Below are positions 8,193 through 17,105 of a DNA stretch of 64,000 nt, piece by piece. The translations under genes were made by a program, and so were the position numbers. The stretch spans positions 434,001 to 498,000 of the forward strand of contig NZ_CP104007.1 of the NCBI RefSeq assembly GCF_029201545.1, in the 5' to 3' direction. How positions within the stretch are numbered: position 1 is the stretch's first letter; the number at the start of each line of letters is the position of its first letter. The notes below the pieces were generated by a model, which worked only from the letters and a program-made list of their open reading frames with translations, did not search any database and was not told where the DNA came from. Source of the DNA: Devosia sp. FJ2-5-3. Lineage in GTDB: Bacteria; Pseudomonadota; Alphaproteobacteria; Rhizobiales; Devosiaceae.

Positions 8193-9149
8193 TTACTTCT
8201 CCACCACGGCGCCCTGCGCCTTTTGCAGCAGCATGATCGGCACGACCACAACGACGAGCATGGCAACGGCGACGGAGGCGGCGCGCGGCCAATTGGCGGC
8301 ACTGAAGAACTCGTCCCACAGGACGCGACCGATCATCAGCGTTTCCGGCCCGCCCAGAAGCGAGGGAATGACGAATTCGCCGATCGCCGGAATGAAGACC
8401 AGCATGGAGCCGGCGATGATGCCCGGGAGCGACAGCGGCAGGGTAACAGAAAGGAAGGTCCGCAACGGACGCGCGCCGAGATCGGCCGCCGCCTCGAACA
8501 GCGATACATCCAGCTTCACCAGCGTCGTATAGAGCGGCAGGATCATGAAGGGCAGATAGGTATAGACGATACCGACATAGACCGCGAAATCGGTCTGCAT
8601 CATCACCAAAGGCTGCATGCCGAAAAGGCCCAGGAACTGGTTGATGACGCCATTGCCGCGCATGAAGCCCGACAGCGCGTAAACGCGCAGCAGGAATGAG
8701 GTGAAGAAGGGCAGGATGACCAGCATCAGCAGCGCGTTGCGCCATTTGTCCGGCGCCCGCGCAATCGCATAGGCCATGGGATAGCCCACGACCAGCGTGA
8801 TCACCGTGGCGATTGCCGCGATGCGGATCGAGGACAGATAGGCCGCTACATAAAGATTGTCCGAGAACAGGCGGATGTAATTCGACAGATGCAGGGTCAG
8901 CTGCACCGTCCCTTCCTCGGTGGTGGTGAGGAGGGGAGAATAGGGCGGGCGGCCAAATTGCTTGGTGGCCAGCGAGATTCCGAAGACCACGGCAAGCGGC
9001 ACGAGAAAGAACACGAACAGCCACAGAACCGGCGCGATCAACACCAGGAAGCGGCCCGAAATGCCGACCTTGGCCAGGCGGCGTTCCACCACGTTCCAGG
9101 GGCGGAGGCGCCGGGGCGGTGGGATGGTGGGCTCGTGGGTCGTGGTCAT
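8193..9149 (-). CDS. potH: Putrescine ABC transporter permease PotH
   Basis: A 318-residue permease forming the channel with PotI. Hydrophobic segments run from FLVLIAPVLWLFVFFLVPLAVVF (residues 33-55) to the C-terminal AMLVVVVVPIML. The EAA motif is in FEAAADLGARPLRTFLSVTLPLS near residues 217-240. It starts with an ATGA overlap of the potG stop. The N-terminal 30 residues are cytosolic and basic, as in PotH. Gene order potF-potG-potH-potI is the classical putrescine operon order. Confidence 0.94.
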   Translation of the reverse strand: MTTTHEPTIPPPRRLRPWNVVERRLAKVGISGRFLVLIAPVLWLFVFFLVPLAVVFGISLATKQFGRPPYSPLLTTTEEGTVQLTLHLSNYIRLFSDNLYVAAYLSSIRIAAIATVITLVVGYPMAYAIARAPDKWRNALLMLVILPFFTSFLLRVYALSGFMRGNGVINQFLGLFGMQPLVMMQTDFAVYVGIVYTYLPFMILPLYTTLVKLDVSLFEAAADLGARPLRTFLSVTLPLSLPGIIAGSMLVFIPAIGEFVIPSLLGGPETLMIGRVLWDEFFSAANWPRAASVAVAMLVVVVVPIMLLQKAQGAVVEK

Positions 9150-10297
9150 ACTGTCAGCACCGAGCCGGCATTGTCATGCCAGGAGACATAGACATCTTCT
9201 TCCCAGGTGATGGCGTCGGGATTGCCGCGCACGGAGTTGGTCTGGCTGACCCTGATGCGCTTGCCGCTTTCGAGCCTGACCTGATAGAGCGAAATATCGC
9301 CGAGATAGGCGATTTCCTCGACCACGCCCCTGGTGACATTGGCGTCGAATGGGCTTTCCGGTCGCTCCCGGCTCAGCACCATTTTTTCAGGGCGAATGGC
9401 CCACCACAAGATCTGGTCGGGGGCGCAATCGACGCCGTGACCGACATAGATGTCGCTGCCCAGCTCGCTTGAGCGGATGCGGATGTGATCGGGCTCGTCC
9501 GCCGTCACGACGCCTTCGACCATATTGGCGGAGCCGATGAAATTGGCGACGAAGCGCGAATTGGGGAATTCATAGATGTCGGTGGGCTCGCCGATCATGG
9601 CGATTTCGCCCTGGTTCATCACGCCGATCCGCGTCGCCAGGGTCATGGCTTCTTCCTGGTCGTGCGTCACGACGATGAAGGTAACGCCCAGCTGTTCCTG
9701 AATCTTGACCAGTTCGAACTGGGTTTCTTCACGCAGTTTCTTGTCGAGGGCGCCCAGCGGCTCGTCGAGCAGCAGCAATTTGGGGCGTTTGGCCAAGGCG
9801 CGTGCGAGAGCGACACGCTGGCGCTGGCCGCCAGAGAGTTGATGCGGCTTGCGCTTGCCGTAGTCCTGCAGCTTGACCAGCGCCAGGAGTTCAGCGACGC
9901 GGGCCGCGATATCGGCCTTGGGCAAATGGTCCCGCTTGAGACCATAGGCAATGTTCTGCTCGACCGTCATATGCGGGAACAGCGCATAAGACTGGAACAT
10001 CATATTGATCGGCCGGTTGTAGGGCGGCACATCGGTCATGTCCTGGCCATCGATCTCGATGACGCCGGATGTGGGTGTTTCGAAACCGGCCAGCATGCGC
10101 AGGAGCGTCGACTTGCCCGAGCCCGATCCGCCCAGCAGGCAGAACAGTTCCGAGCGATAGATATCCAGCGAAACGTCATGGACGGCGGTGACATCGCCGA
10201 ATTTCTTGGTGACGTTCTTGATGCGCACGAACGGCTTGTTGTTGCCTGGGTCACGCCATGGGCGCGTATCAACTGCAAGCTGCGGCTTCTTGGCCAT
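9146..10297 (-). CDS. potG: Putrescine ABC transporter ATP-binding protein PotG
   Basis: A 383-residue ATPase that powers putrescine import. Walker A is GGSGSGKST (about residues 58-66), the signature is LSGGQRQR, Walker B is [12 protein letters not shown], and the switch His is in [15 protein letters not shown]-type C-terminal domain runs from about residue 280. The ATG at 10297 (MAKKPQLAV) was chosen over upstream codons because the family starts here. It follows potF after 59 bases that contain a strong hairpin. PotA is the close alternative, but the neighbours and the PotF sequence favour PotG. Confidence 0.93.
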   Translation of the reverse strand: MAKKPQLAVDTRPWRDPGNNKPFVRIKNVTKKFGDVTAVHDVSLDIYRSELFCLLGGSGSGKSTLLRMLAGFETPTSGVIEIDGQDMTDVPPYNRPINMMFQSYALFPHMTVEQNIAYGLKRDHLPKADIAARVAELLALVKLQDYGKRKPHQLSGGQRQRVALARALAKRPKLLLLDEPLGALDKKLREETQFELVKIQEQLGVTFIVVTHDQEEAMTLATRIGVMNQGEIAMIGEPTDIYEFPNSRFVANFIGSANMVEGVVTADEPDHIRIRSSELGSDIYVGHGVDCAPDQILWWAIRPEKMVLSRERPESPFDANVTRGVVEEIAYLGDISLYQVRLESGKRIRVSQTNSVRGNPDAITWEEDVYVSWHDNAGSVLTV

Positions 10298-10318
10298 GTC
10301 TGACTCTTGAAATGGGTG

Positions 10319-10344
10319 AAGGGGCGGCATTTCGGCCGCCCCTT
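10319..10344 (-). terminator. Intra-operon hairpin between potF and potG
   Basis: AAGGGGCGGC and GCCGCCCCTT form a 10-bp stem with a six-base loop in the short gap after potF. There is no long T-run. The usual role of such a hairpin in ABC operons is partial termination or 3' protection, so that the binding protein is made in excess over the membrane parts. That role is inferred here from position. Confidence 0.6.
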
Positions 10345-10356
10345 TCATGCCTGTTA

Positions 10357-11448
10357 CTACTGACCGGTTTTGATGCGGGTCCAGGTGCGGGTCAAGACTT
10401 CTTCGTATTCCGGCGAATGGGCCGACATCACGAAGGCTTTTGCCAGCACATCCGCGGGCGGATAGATGCCGGGGTTCGACTTGACTTCCTCATCCACGAA
10501 CTCGGTGGCCGGAATGTTCGGGTTGGCGTAGTACACATAGTTCGTGATCGCCGCTACCACTTCGGGGCGCAGGATGTAGTCGATGAACTTGTGGGCGTTG
10601 TCCTTGTGCGGCGCATCGGCCGGGATGGCGAGGAAGTCGAACAGGGTCGCGGCGCCTTCCTTGGGGATGATGTACTGGACTTCAACGCCCTGATTGGCTT
10701 CGGCAGCCGCATCGGCGGCGATGAAGATATCGCCCGAATAGCCCAGCGACAGGCAGACTTCGCCATTGCCCAGATCATCGATGTACTGGCTGGAATGGAA
10801 ATAGCGGACATAGGGCTTGATGGAGTTCAACAGGGCTTCGGCCTTGGCGAGATCCTCGCTCGATTCCGAATTGGCATCGATCCCCAGATAGTTCAGCGCG
10901 ATGCCCATGACTTCGGAAGGGCTGTCGAGCAGGGTGATGCCGCAAGTGGCGAGCTTTTCGGCGAATTCGGGCTTGAACAGGAGGTCCCAGCTGTCGAGCG
11001 GCGTATCCTCGCCGAGCGCGGCCTTGGCCTTCTCGACATTGTAGCCCAGGCCGATCGTATTGATCATGTAGGGCACGGCGTGGGCATTGTCGGGGTCATG
11101 CTGGGCCGCCGCTTCCATCACCGTGGGATCGAGATTGCCCAGATTGGTCAATTTCGACTTGTCGAGCGGAGCAATCAGGCCGAACTTGATCTGGCGCTCG
11201 ACGAAATTGCCCGACGGCACGACGATGTCGTAGCCCGAATTGCCGGCCAAAAGCTTGGCGTCCACGATCTCGTTGCTGTCATAAACGTCGTAATTGACCT
11301 TGATGCCGGTTTCCGCCTCGAAATTGGCGATGGTATCAGCGGCAATATAGTCGGACCAATTGTAGACGTTCAGGACGGGCTCTTCCTGAGCGAGGGCGGG
11401 GCCGGCGGCCAGCACTGCGCCCAGAGCGATGGCGAGCGACTTGTTCAT
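10357..11448 (-). CDS. potF: Putrescine-binding periplasmic protein PotF
   Basis: A 363-residue secreted binding protein. The signal peptide is MNKSLAIALGAVLAAGPALA (cleavage after ALA, near residue 20). The mature part opens with VLNVYNWSDYIA, the hallmark of PotD/PotF. Later blocks (YDVYDSNEIVDAKLLAG, RYFHSSQYIDDLGNGEVC, NPGIYPPADV) match PotF closely, supporting putrescine over spermidine as ligand. GGAGA lies about eight bases upstream of the ATG at 11448. It is the first gene of potFGHI; the promoter must lie in 11449-11700. Confidence 0.95.
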   Translation of the reverse strand: MNKSLAIALGAVLAAGPALAQEEPVLNVYNWSDYIAADTIANFEAETGIKVNYDVYDSNEIVDAKLLAGNSGYDIVVPSGNFVERQIKFGLIAPLDKSKLTNLGNLDPTVMEAAAQHDPDNAHAVPYMINTIGLGYNVEKAKAALGEDTPLDSWDLLFKPEFAEKLATCGITLLDSPSEVMGIALNYLGIDANSESSEDLAKAEALLNSIKPYVRYFHSSQYIDDLGNGEVCLSLGYSGDIFIAADAAAEANQGVEVQYIIPKEGAATLFDFLAIPADAPHKDNAHKFIDYILRPEVVAAITNYVYYANPNIPATEFVDEEVKSNPGIYPPADVLAKAFVMSAHSPEYEEVLTRTWTRIKTGQ

Positions 11449-11885
11449 TTGGGTGTCTCCTGCAGCGGATAATTGGTGGAGGCAATAGCGTCCCGAAAGA
11501 CGACTTCCAGGGCGCAATGTGCCCCGACGCGGAAAGGAGCCGCGGCTCAGTGCCGGGGGCTCATCTTTGAGTACCCGGAATATCAAAAATTGAGGTCTGA
11601 GGGAGCGTCACGGAAGCGCGCCCTGGGGCGGCCGGTATCTTCGCAGCAATTTGCCCGAGTCCGGGCTCACATCGAGGCACAAACCAAGCACCATCAACAG
11701 TGGGTCTAGTCAGCGAAGTGCCCTTTCCTTCTTCAGTGCGCGGCAAATTATAGCCAAATGCGAGGTGCGGCAAGGCAGTGGCGCGGAAGATTTTGCGCAC
11801 TTGACCACAGCTATTGCCGCATCGCACAACCCGAGGCCAAGCAGCTGCCAGGGGCAGCAAATGGCGACGAGGAGTTACCCGTTCG
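11449..11885. other. Intergenic region between divergent potF and psuG
   Basis: This 437-base non-coding stretch must hold the promoters of the potFGHI operon (minus) and psuG (plus). A weak TTGACC with GCACAA 17 bases later (11801-11829) could serve psuG. I see no convincing small gene, RNA or operator in it. Confidence 0.6.
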
Positions 11886-12809
11886 ATGAGCGAAAAGACC
11901 TATCTGTCCGTTTCAGCAGAGGTGGCGGCGGCGCTTGAAAAAGGCGCGCCCGTCGTCGCGCTCGAATCCACCATCATCACCCATGGCATGCCCTATCCAC
12001 AGAACCTGTCCATGGCACGCGAGGTCGAGAGCGTCATCAAGGCGCAGGGCGCCGTCCCGGCCACCATTGCGGTGATGGACGGCCAGCTCAAGGTCGGCCT
12101 CAGCGATGCCGATCTCGAGATTCTGGCGCGCGAGGGGCACAAGGCGGCCAAGGCCAGCCGGCGCGATCTTGCGGCGCTCCTCGCAAATGGCGCCATGGCC
12201 GGCACGACCGTCGCCACGACCATGCAGATCGCAGCGCTTGCCGGTATCCGGGTTTTTGCCACGGGCGGTATTGGCGGGGTGCATCGCGGCGCCGAAGACA
12301 GTTTTGATATTTCCGCCGACCTCGAGGAGTTGGGGCGCACCCCGGTGGCCGTGGTTTGCGCTGGGGCCAAATCCATCCTCGACATCGCCAAGACGCTCGA
12401 AGTGCTCGAGACCAACGGCGTGCCCGTTCTTGGCTTCGGCACCGACGATTTTCCCGCGTTCTGGGCCCGCGAAAGTGGCTTCAAGGTGGACCATCGTTTC
12501 GATGATGCAGCGGGCGTCGCGCGCATGCTTACTATCCAGAACGATCTGGGCATGGGCGGCGTGCTCATCGCCAATCCCATTCCCGCGCAAGACGCCTGGG
12601 AAGCCGCCGCCATCGAGCGCTTCATCACCCAGGCCCTCGCCGATGCCGACGCCAATGGCATTTCGGGCAAGGCGACGACGCCCTTCCTGTTGCAGCGCAT
12701 ATTCGAATTGACCGAGGGCAAGTCGCTCCAGTCCAATATTGCGCTGGTCAAGAACAATGCCCGGGTTGCCGCCGATATCGCCGTGGCACTGGTCAATCAA
12801 CGGGTATGA
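11886..12809 (+). CDS. psuG: Pseudouridine-5'-phosphate glycosidase
   Basis: A 307-residue enzyme that breaks the C-C glycosidic bond of pseudouridine 5'-phosphate to give uracil and ribose 5-phosphate. Family marks are VVALESTIITHGMPYPQN (residues 21-38), the catalytic-region lysines in KVGLSDADLE and KASRRDL, and ATGGIGGVHRGAE (near 137-149). GAGGAG lies 11 bases upstream of the ATG at 11886. The stop overlaps the start of the kinase gene by four bases (ATGA), making a psuG-psuK pair. Length is normal (about 310). Confidence 0.95.
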   Translation: MSEKTYLSVSAEVAAALEKGAPVVALESTIITHGMPYPQNLSMAREVESVIKAQGAVPATIAVMDGQLKVGLSDADLEILAREGHKAAKASRRDLAALLANGAMAGTTVATTMQIAALAGIRVFATGGIGGVHRGAEDSFDISADLEELGRTPVAVVCAGAKSILDIAKTLEVLETNGVPVLGFGTDDFPAFWARESGFKVDHRFDDAAGVARMLTIQNDLGMGGVLIANPIPAQDAWEAAAIERFITQALADADANGISGKATTPFLLQRIFELTEGKSLQSNIALVKNNARVAADIAVALVNQRV

Positions 12810-13747
12810 AAAGCCGGGTCCTCGTCGTCGGCGACGTGATGACCGATATCATCGTCAAGCCCGAGGGGCCGATCGTGATGGGATCGGACCGTCGGGCCCA
12901 GATCCGCACCCGGCCCGGCGGGTCGGGCGCCAACCAGGCCGTCTGGCTCGGTGCAGCCGGCGCAGAGGTCGTCTTTGCGGCCAGGGTAGGGGCGTCCGAT
13001 GTGGACAATCTGGGCCGCCATTTCCGCGAACTCGGGGTAACGCCTGCCCTTTCGGGCGATGCCGACCTCCCATCCGGGGTACTGGTCACCATTGTCGCGC
13101 CCGATGGCGAGCGGAGTTTTCTCACCGATCGGGGCGCCAATCTCAACCTTGGTGCGGACGATCTTCCGCCCGCCCTGCTGGACGGCGTCGGCTTCGTCAT
13201 GGTCTCGGGCTACAGCCTTTTTGCGCCGGGGCCACGCACGGCGGTGCAGGCGCTGATGGCGCAGGCGCGGCGGCGCGGCATAGCCTCTGGCATCGACCCG
13301 GCATCGGTGGGTTTTCTCGAGGACGTCGGCGCGCAGAATTTTCGCGACTGGATCGGCCCGCTCGACTGGATCTTTGCCAATGAGGATGAGGCCAAAACCC
13401 TCACCGGTTCAGGCGATCTCGCGACGCAGATGCGCGTTCTCGGCGAGCAGTTCGAGCACGTGGTCATCAAGCGCGGTCGGCTGGGGGCGGCGCTGGGCGG
13501 TCGTGACGGCATCAGCCATCAGCAGGCGGCGCCGAAGGTGCGGGTGGTTGATTCCACCGGAGCGGGCGATGCCTTTGCAGGCGGGTTTGTTGCTGGTCTG
13601 GTCCGCGGCGCGAGCATGGACCAGTGCCTTGCGGCAGGCATCGCCCAGGGTGCGGCCGCGGTACAAACGATCGGCGGGCAGCCCGTTCAGGCTGCCCGGG
13701 ACGATCAATGCGGTTCGTGCGCATCGGCGACGCCAAGCAGCCAATAG
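12806..13747 (+). CDS. psuK: PfkB family carbohydrate kinase, probable pseudouridine kinase
   Basis: A 313-residue ribokinase-fold kinase. The N-terminal glycine-rich RPGGSGANQAVWLGAAGAEV is near residues 34-53. The C-terminal anion-hole and catalytic block DSTGAGDAFAGGFVAGLV is near 249-266. The overlap with psuG indicates pseudouridine phosphorylation as the first step of pseudouridine salvage. Substrate is inferred from context; a generic sugar kinase is the alternative. The last 43 bases overlap the 3' end of the convergent siderophore-interacting gene, giving the protein an unusual tail rich in Ser, Ala and Cys. No dedicated nucleoside transporter is adjacent. Confidence 0.83.
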   Translation: MKSRVLVVGDVMTDIIVKPEGPIVMGSDRRAQIRTRPGGSGANQAVWLGAAGAEVVFAARVGASDVDNLGRHFRELGVTPALSGDADLPSGVLVTIVAPDGERSFLTDRGANLNLGADDLPPALLDGVGFVMVSGYSLFAPGPRTAVQALMAQARRRGIASGIDPASVGFLEDVGAQNFRDWIGPLDWIFANEDEAKTLTGSGDLATQMRVLGEQFEHVVIKRGRLGAALGGRDGISHQQAAPKVRVVDSTGAGDAFAGGFVAGLVRGASMDQCLAAGIAQGAAAVQTIGGQPVQAARDDQCGSCASATPSSQ

Positions 13748-14511
13748 CCAGCGGCCTTGACCCATTCGGGATTGAAGCCGCGCTGTTCGGTCAGATGGGC
13801 GCGCACCGCCTTGCTCATCTGGCTTTCGCCGGCGATATAGGCATAGGCATCGCCCTGCGGGAACCGGGCGGCGGCGACCGCATCGTGCAGCAGCGTGGTC
13901 GTGCCCGCCGGGGCCCCGCTGCGGTGCAGATAGGTGAGCGTCAGCTCAGCCCTGGTCTCAAAGCGCTGCTCTTCGGCGGGATTGTCGACCTCGACAATGG
14001 CCAGCACCCTGGCACCTTCGGGCAATTCTTCGATGCGCCGGCCGATGGCGGGCAGGGCGGTCTCGTCGCCGACCAGCAAATACCAGTCATAGGCCATGGG
14101 CACGACGATCGAGCCGCGCGGGCCGCCGATCACCAGCGTCTTTCCCGGCGCTGCTGCTGCCGCCCAGCTCGCGGCGGGGCCGTCGCCGTGCAGGACGAAG
14201 TCCAGATCGATCCAGCCTTCCGCCACATTCCAGAAACGCGGCGTGTAATCACGCATTTCCGGACGCTCGCCGGGGGCGAATTCGGCGCCATTGGGGCCGA
14301 CCGGGGGCAGTTTGGGCGCCACGCCTTCGGGGAAGAAGAACGCCTTGATGTGGTCGGCATGGCCGGGCGAGACGAAGTTCTCCATGTCGCCGGTCAGGCG
14401 AACGCGACGCATCAGTGGTGTGATATCCGTCACATTGGCGACTGTGAGAAGGCGCAGTCTGGTCTCGTGGCGTTGACGGATGGGCGCGCGGGGATCAAGC
14501 GTTTCGGTCAT
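13705..14511 (-). CDS. Siderophore-interacting protein (ferric-siderophore reductase, FAD-dependent)
   Basis: A 268-residue cytosolic flavoprotein of the ViuB/SIP family, which reduces Fe(III)-siderophores with NAD(P)H to release iron. The FAD-binding motif RDYTPRFWN lies near residues 94-102. The C-terminal NAD(P)-binding half includes YLLVGDETALPAIGRRIEELP, and the end GYWLLGVADAHEPH is typical. The start ATG at 14511 has AGGA eight bases upstream. It is monocistronic, divergent from the quinone-oxidoreductase gene, and its end overlaps the PfkB kinase gene. I found no clear Irr or RirA operator upstream. Confidence 0.9.
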   Translation of the reverse strand: MTETLDPRAPIRQRHETRLRLLTVANVTDITPLMRRVRLTGDMENFVSPGHADHIKAFFFPEGVAPKLPPVGPNGAEFAPGERPEMRDYTPRFWNVAEGWIDLDFVLHGDGPAASWAAAAAPGKTLVIGGPRGSIVVPMAYDWYLLVGDETALPAIGRRIEELPEGARVLAIVEVDNPAEEQRFETRAELTLTYLHRSGAPAGTTTLLHDAVAAARFPQGDAYAYIAGESQMSKAVRAHLTEQRGFNPEWVKAAGYWLLGVADAHEPH

Positions 14512-14631
14512 GTGGATATTCCTGAATGGCTTTGTCAGCAATTAACGGCAGCGACGCCTCATGGCAAGCAGGGCTTGATCCGTGTGGTCATCGGCCTATC
14601 TCAGATGTTCAGCCACAAGGAGCCTCGTTCC

Positions 14632-15603
14632 ATGAAGAGCGCCGTCTATTCGCAAATCGGTTCGCCCGCAGATGTTCTCTTCAGCGAGGAGCGCGCCAAG
14701 CCTGAACCCGGGCCGGGCCAGGTATTGGTGAAGATGGTGCTCTCGCCAATTCACAATCACGACCTGATGACCATTGCCGGTCAGTATGCCCATAGACCAA
14801 GTCTGCCGGCGGTGCCGGGTACGGAAGCGGTCGGAATTGTCGAAGCGCTCGGCGAGGGCGTCGGCAATCTGGCGATTGGCCAGCGGGTCGCGGGCGGGGC
14901 CATGCACACCTGGGCGGAATATTATCTCGCCGACGCGTCACGATTGGTGCCGGTGCCGGACAGCGTGGATGACGAAACCGCGTGCCAGCTGGTGTCGATG
15001 CCGCTCAGCGCCAAGATGCTGCTCGAAAGCCTCGGCATCGCGGCAGGCCAGTGGATCGTCCAGAACGCCGCCAATGGCGCCGTGGGCAAGCTCGTGGCAC
15101 GCTATGGCGCCGAGCGTGGCATCAAGGTTCTGGGCCTGGTCCGGCGTCAGGATGCAGTCGAAGAGCTCAAGGCGCTGGGTATCGACAATGTCGTGGCAAC
15201 CGATAGCCCAGACTGGGTCGAAACGGCGCGCGGGCTGACAGGCGGAGCGCCGATTGTCCGGGCGATCGATTCCCTCGGTGGAGACGGCCCACAGCACTTG
15301 CTCAAAATTGCCAGTGACGGTGCAGAGCTCATCAGTTTTGGGGCCATGACCGAGCGGCCGCTGTCGATTTCGGCGGCGGACCTGCTGTTTCGCGGCATTA
15401 CCGTGAAAGGGTTCTGGGGGTCCAAGCCGCCGGTCAAGCCGCAGCGGATTGGTGAATTGCTGGGCGAGCTGATCCGGGATGCAGCATCGGGCAAGCTGGT
15501 TCTGCCCATCGAGGCGAGTTATGGGATCGAGCAGGTCGCCGAGGCGGCGCGCGCCAGCGGCGAGCCAGGCCGCAAGGGCAAGATCGCCCTTCGCGGCGCC
15601 TGA
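14632..15603 (+). CDS. Zinc-type alcohol dehydrogenase-like / quinone oxidoreductase family protein
   Basis: A 323-residue medium-chain dehydrogenase/reductase. The N-terminal GroES-like domain (residues 1-120) lacks the Cys ligands of catalytic and structural zinc, so it belongs to the zinc-independent quinone or enoyl reductase branch. The Rossmann segment IVQNAANGAVGKLVARYGAERG is near residues 140-160. AAGGAG lies upstream of the ATG at 14632. The closest recognisable type is a trans-2-enoyl-CoA reductase (MECR/ETR1)-like protein, because QNAANGAVG is characteristic of that group, but the substrate is not certain. Confidence 0.8.
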   Translation: MKSAVYSQIGSPADVLFSEERAKPEPGPGQVLVKMVLSPIHNHDLMTIAGQYAHRPSLPAVPGTEAVGIVEALGEGVGNLAIGQRVAGGAMHTWAEYYLADASRLVPVPDSVDDETACQLVSMPLSAKMLLESLGIAAGQWIVQNAANGAVGKLVARYGAERGIKVLGLVRRQDAVEELKALGIDNVVATDSPDWVETARGLTGGAPIVRAIDSLGGDGPQHLLKIASDGAELISFGAMTERPLSISAADLLFRGITVKGFWGSKPPVKPQRIGELLGELIRDAASGKLVLPIEASYGIEQVAEAARASGEPGRKGKIALRGA

Positions 15604-15638
15604 CCTGAACGCGTCCTGACCGCCGGGGCGGTCGGGGC

Positions 15639-16955
15639 CTACAGGCCTTGCAGCATCCGGTCCTGTTCCTGGCGCAGCGCATAAAGGCGTGTGGTGGTGT
15701 CGGGCTGGCTGTTGGCCAAGGTCAGCAGATCGCCCTTCGCCACGGGCGCCGTGACCTTTCCACCTTCGAGCAAACCAACCGGGACGGCGCCGCGTGCACG
15801 GGCGTCGGTGACGGTCATGGTGTAGGAGCGGTAGGAGGTTTCCCCGATGGCATCGAAGGTTTGGCCGGGCAGGAGGTCGCGCTTGGCGACGGCGCAGACC
15901 TCGGCGACGGGGCGCGGCAGCGGTACCATGTCCGGCTTGCCCGTCAGCATGATGCGGGCGCAGGTCAGCGGCACTTCAAGGCTGGTCAGATGATAGGGGC
16001 GGAAGAAGGCGTAGTATGGCCCGTGGCCGATATGAAGATCGTCCATGCGCTCGATAATGCGCGGATGCTCGGCCTTGACGATGACGAACACGCCCGGCGC
16101 AACGCCCTTGCCGATGGTGAAATCGACCACACCCGATGAGTTGAGGATGCCGCCGTCGGCCTTTGGAATGAGCACCTTGGCCATGTCATCGCGATCGGCC
16201 CTGGGGCCGTGCATGCCCGGAATGTCCGGCAGGAGGCCGGTGGCATTGGCAATGGCGCACATTTCCACGGCGGTCTTGGAGCCGTCGACGAATTCCACCA
16301 GCATGCGCGGGTTCATGTTCCGGCGGGCGGCCTCTTCCCGATATTCATCGGGGACGGCGTCGTGCCTCAGCGGATTATTCTTGCCCTTGCCTGCAGCGAC
16401 AATATCGAGACCGAGCGCAGAAACGAATTCGATCAGTTCCATGCAGGATGAAGGCTCGTCGCCGGCACCCACGGAATAGACCACACCGAGCCGGTCGGCC
16501 TGGGCCTTCAGATAGGCTCCGATAGTGACGTCCGCCTCGACATTCATCATCACCAGATGCTTGCCGTGCTCCATGGCCGTGAGGTCATAGTCTGCTGCCA
16601 CGCCGGGCTTGCCGGTGGCGTCGATCACCACATCGATATTTGGTGTGGTGACCAAGGTTTCGGCAGAGGTGATGGCGATCTTGCCGGCCTCGATGGCGGC
16701 AGTGGCCTGGCTCGGCGTCTCCGCAACCTTGCCCCGGCTGTCGTCGCCATAGGCAATCGTCATCGCATCGAGGGCCGTGTGCGGCCGGCGCGTGGCGATG
16801 GCCGCCATCTCGATGCCCTCCATCAAACTCATCTGGGTGACGAGGTCGGTTCCCATCTCGCCGGAACCGATGACACCAACCCGAATTGGGTTGCCTGCCT
16901 CGGCCCGGGCAGCGAGATCGCGGGCGAGTCCGGTCAAGGCGATTTTGGTGGTCAT
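15639..16955 (-). CDS. NAD(P)-dependent oxidoreductase with C-terminal SAF domain
   Basis: A 438-residue protein. Residues 24-160 form a Rossmann fold (RVGVIGSGEMGTDLV, then VVIDATGKPGVAADY) resembling homoserine dehydrogenase and Gfo/Idh proteins. A middle domain holds VYSVGAGDEPSSCMELIEF. The C-terminal 90 residues form a SAF-type domain (LPGQTFDAIG, GLLEGGKVTAPVAKGDLLTL). This homoserine-dehydrogenase-like SAF family is widespread in alpha-proteobacteria, and several relatives act on sugar acids. No sugar gene is adjacent, so the substrate is unknown. It is convergent with the quinone-oxidoreductase gene and divergent from the che operon. Confidence 0.75.
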   Translation of the reverse strand: MTTKIALTGLARDLAARAEAGNPIRVGVIGSGEMGTDLVTQMSLMEGIEMAAIATRRPHTALDAMTIAYGDDSRGKVAETPSQATAAIEAGKIAITSAETLVTTPNIDVVIDATGKPGVAADYDLTAMEHGKHLVMMNVEADVTIGAYLKAQADRLGVVYSVGAGDEPSSCMELIEFVSALGLDIVAAGKGKNNPLRHDAVPDEYREEAARRNMNPRMLVEFVDGSKTAVEMCAIANATGLLPDIPGMHGPRADRDDMAKVLIPKADGGILNSSGVVDFTIGKGVAPGVFVIVKAEHPRIIERMDDLHIGHGPYYAFFRPYHLTSLEVPLTCARIMLTGKPDMVPLPRPVAEVCAVAKRDLLPGQTFDAIGETSYRSYTMTVTDARARGAVPVGLLEGGKVTAPVAKGDLLTLANSQPDTTTRLYALRQEQDRMLQGL

Positions 16956-17038
16956 GGCATCAGTCCGGTCAGTTTGGTCAGGTCTGGTTACAGGCTGCAG
17001 CATTCCGCTGCAAGCTGGCGTCTGCCGCCGGTTCAGGG

Positions 17039-17052
17039 TTAGCACTTCTTAA
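17039..17052 (+). promoter_or_regulatory. TTAG-N6-TTAA motif upstream of the che operon
   Basis: Two TTAA-like half-sites six bases apart lie 54-67 bases upstream of the STAS gene. They resemble CtrA sites (consensus TTAA-N7-TTAA), but the spacing is one base short. This is a weak call, made only because similar half-sites recur near other chemotaxis genes here. Confidence 0.25.
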
Positions 17053-17105
17053 ACCGTTGCGGCTGATTATGGCGCTGGAGAAAAACTCCGGGGGCACGCC
17101 AGATC

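Noticed and set aside
12793..13200. Minus-strand frames opposite the PfkB kinase gene
   Set aside because: No start signal and no domain; composition is that of an antisense shadow.
14512..14631. Fur/Irr/RirA box before the siderophore-interacting gene
   Set aside because: No palindrome close to the known iron boxes is visible in the 120-base gap.
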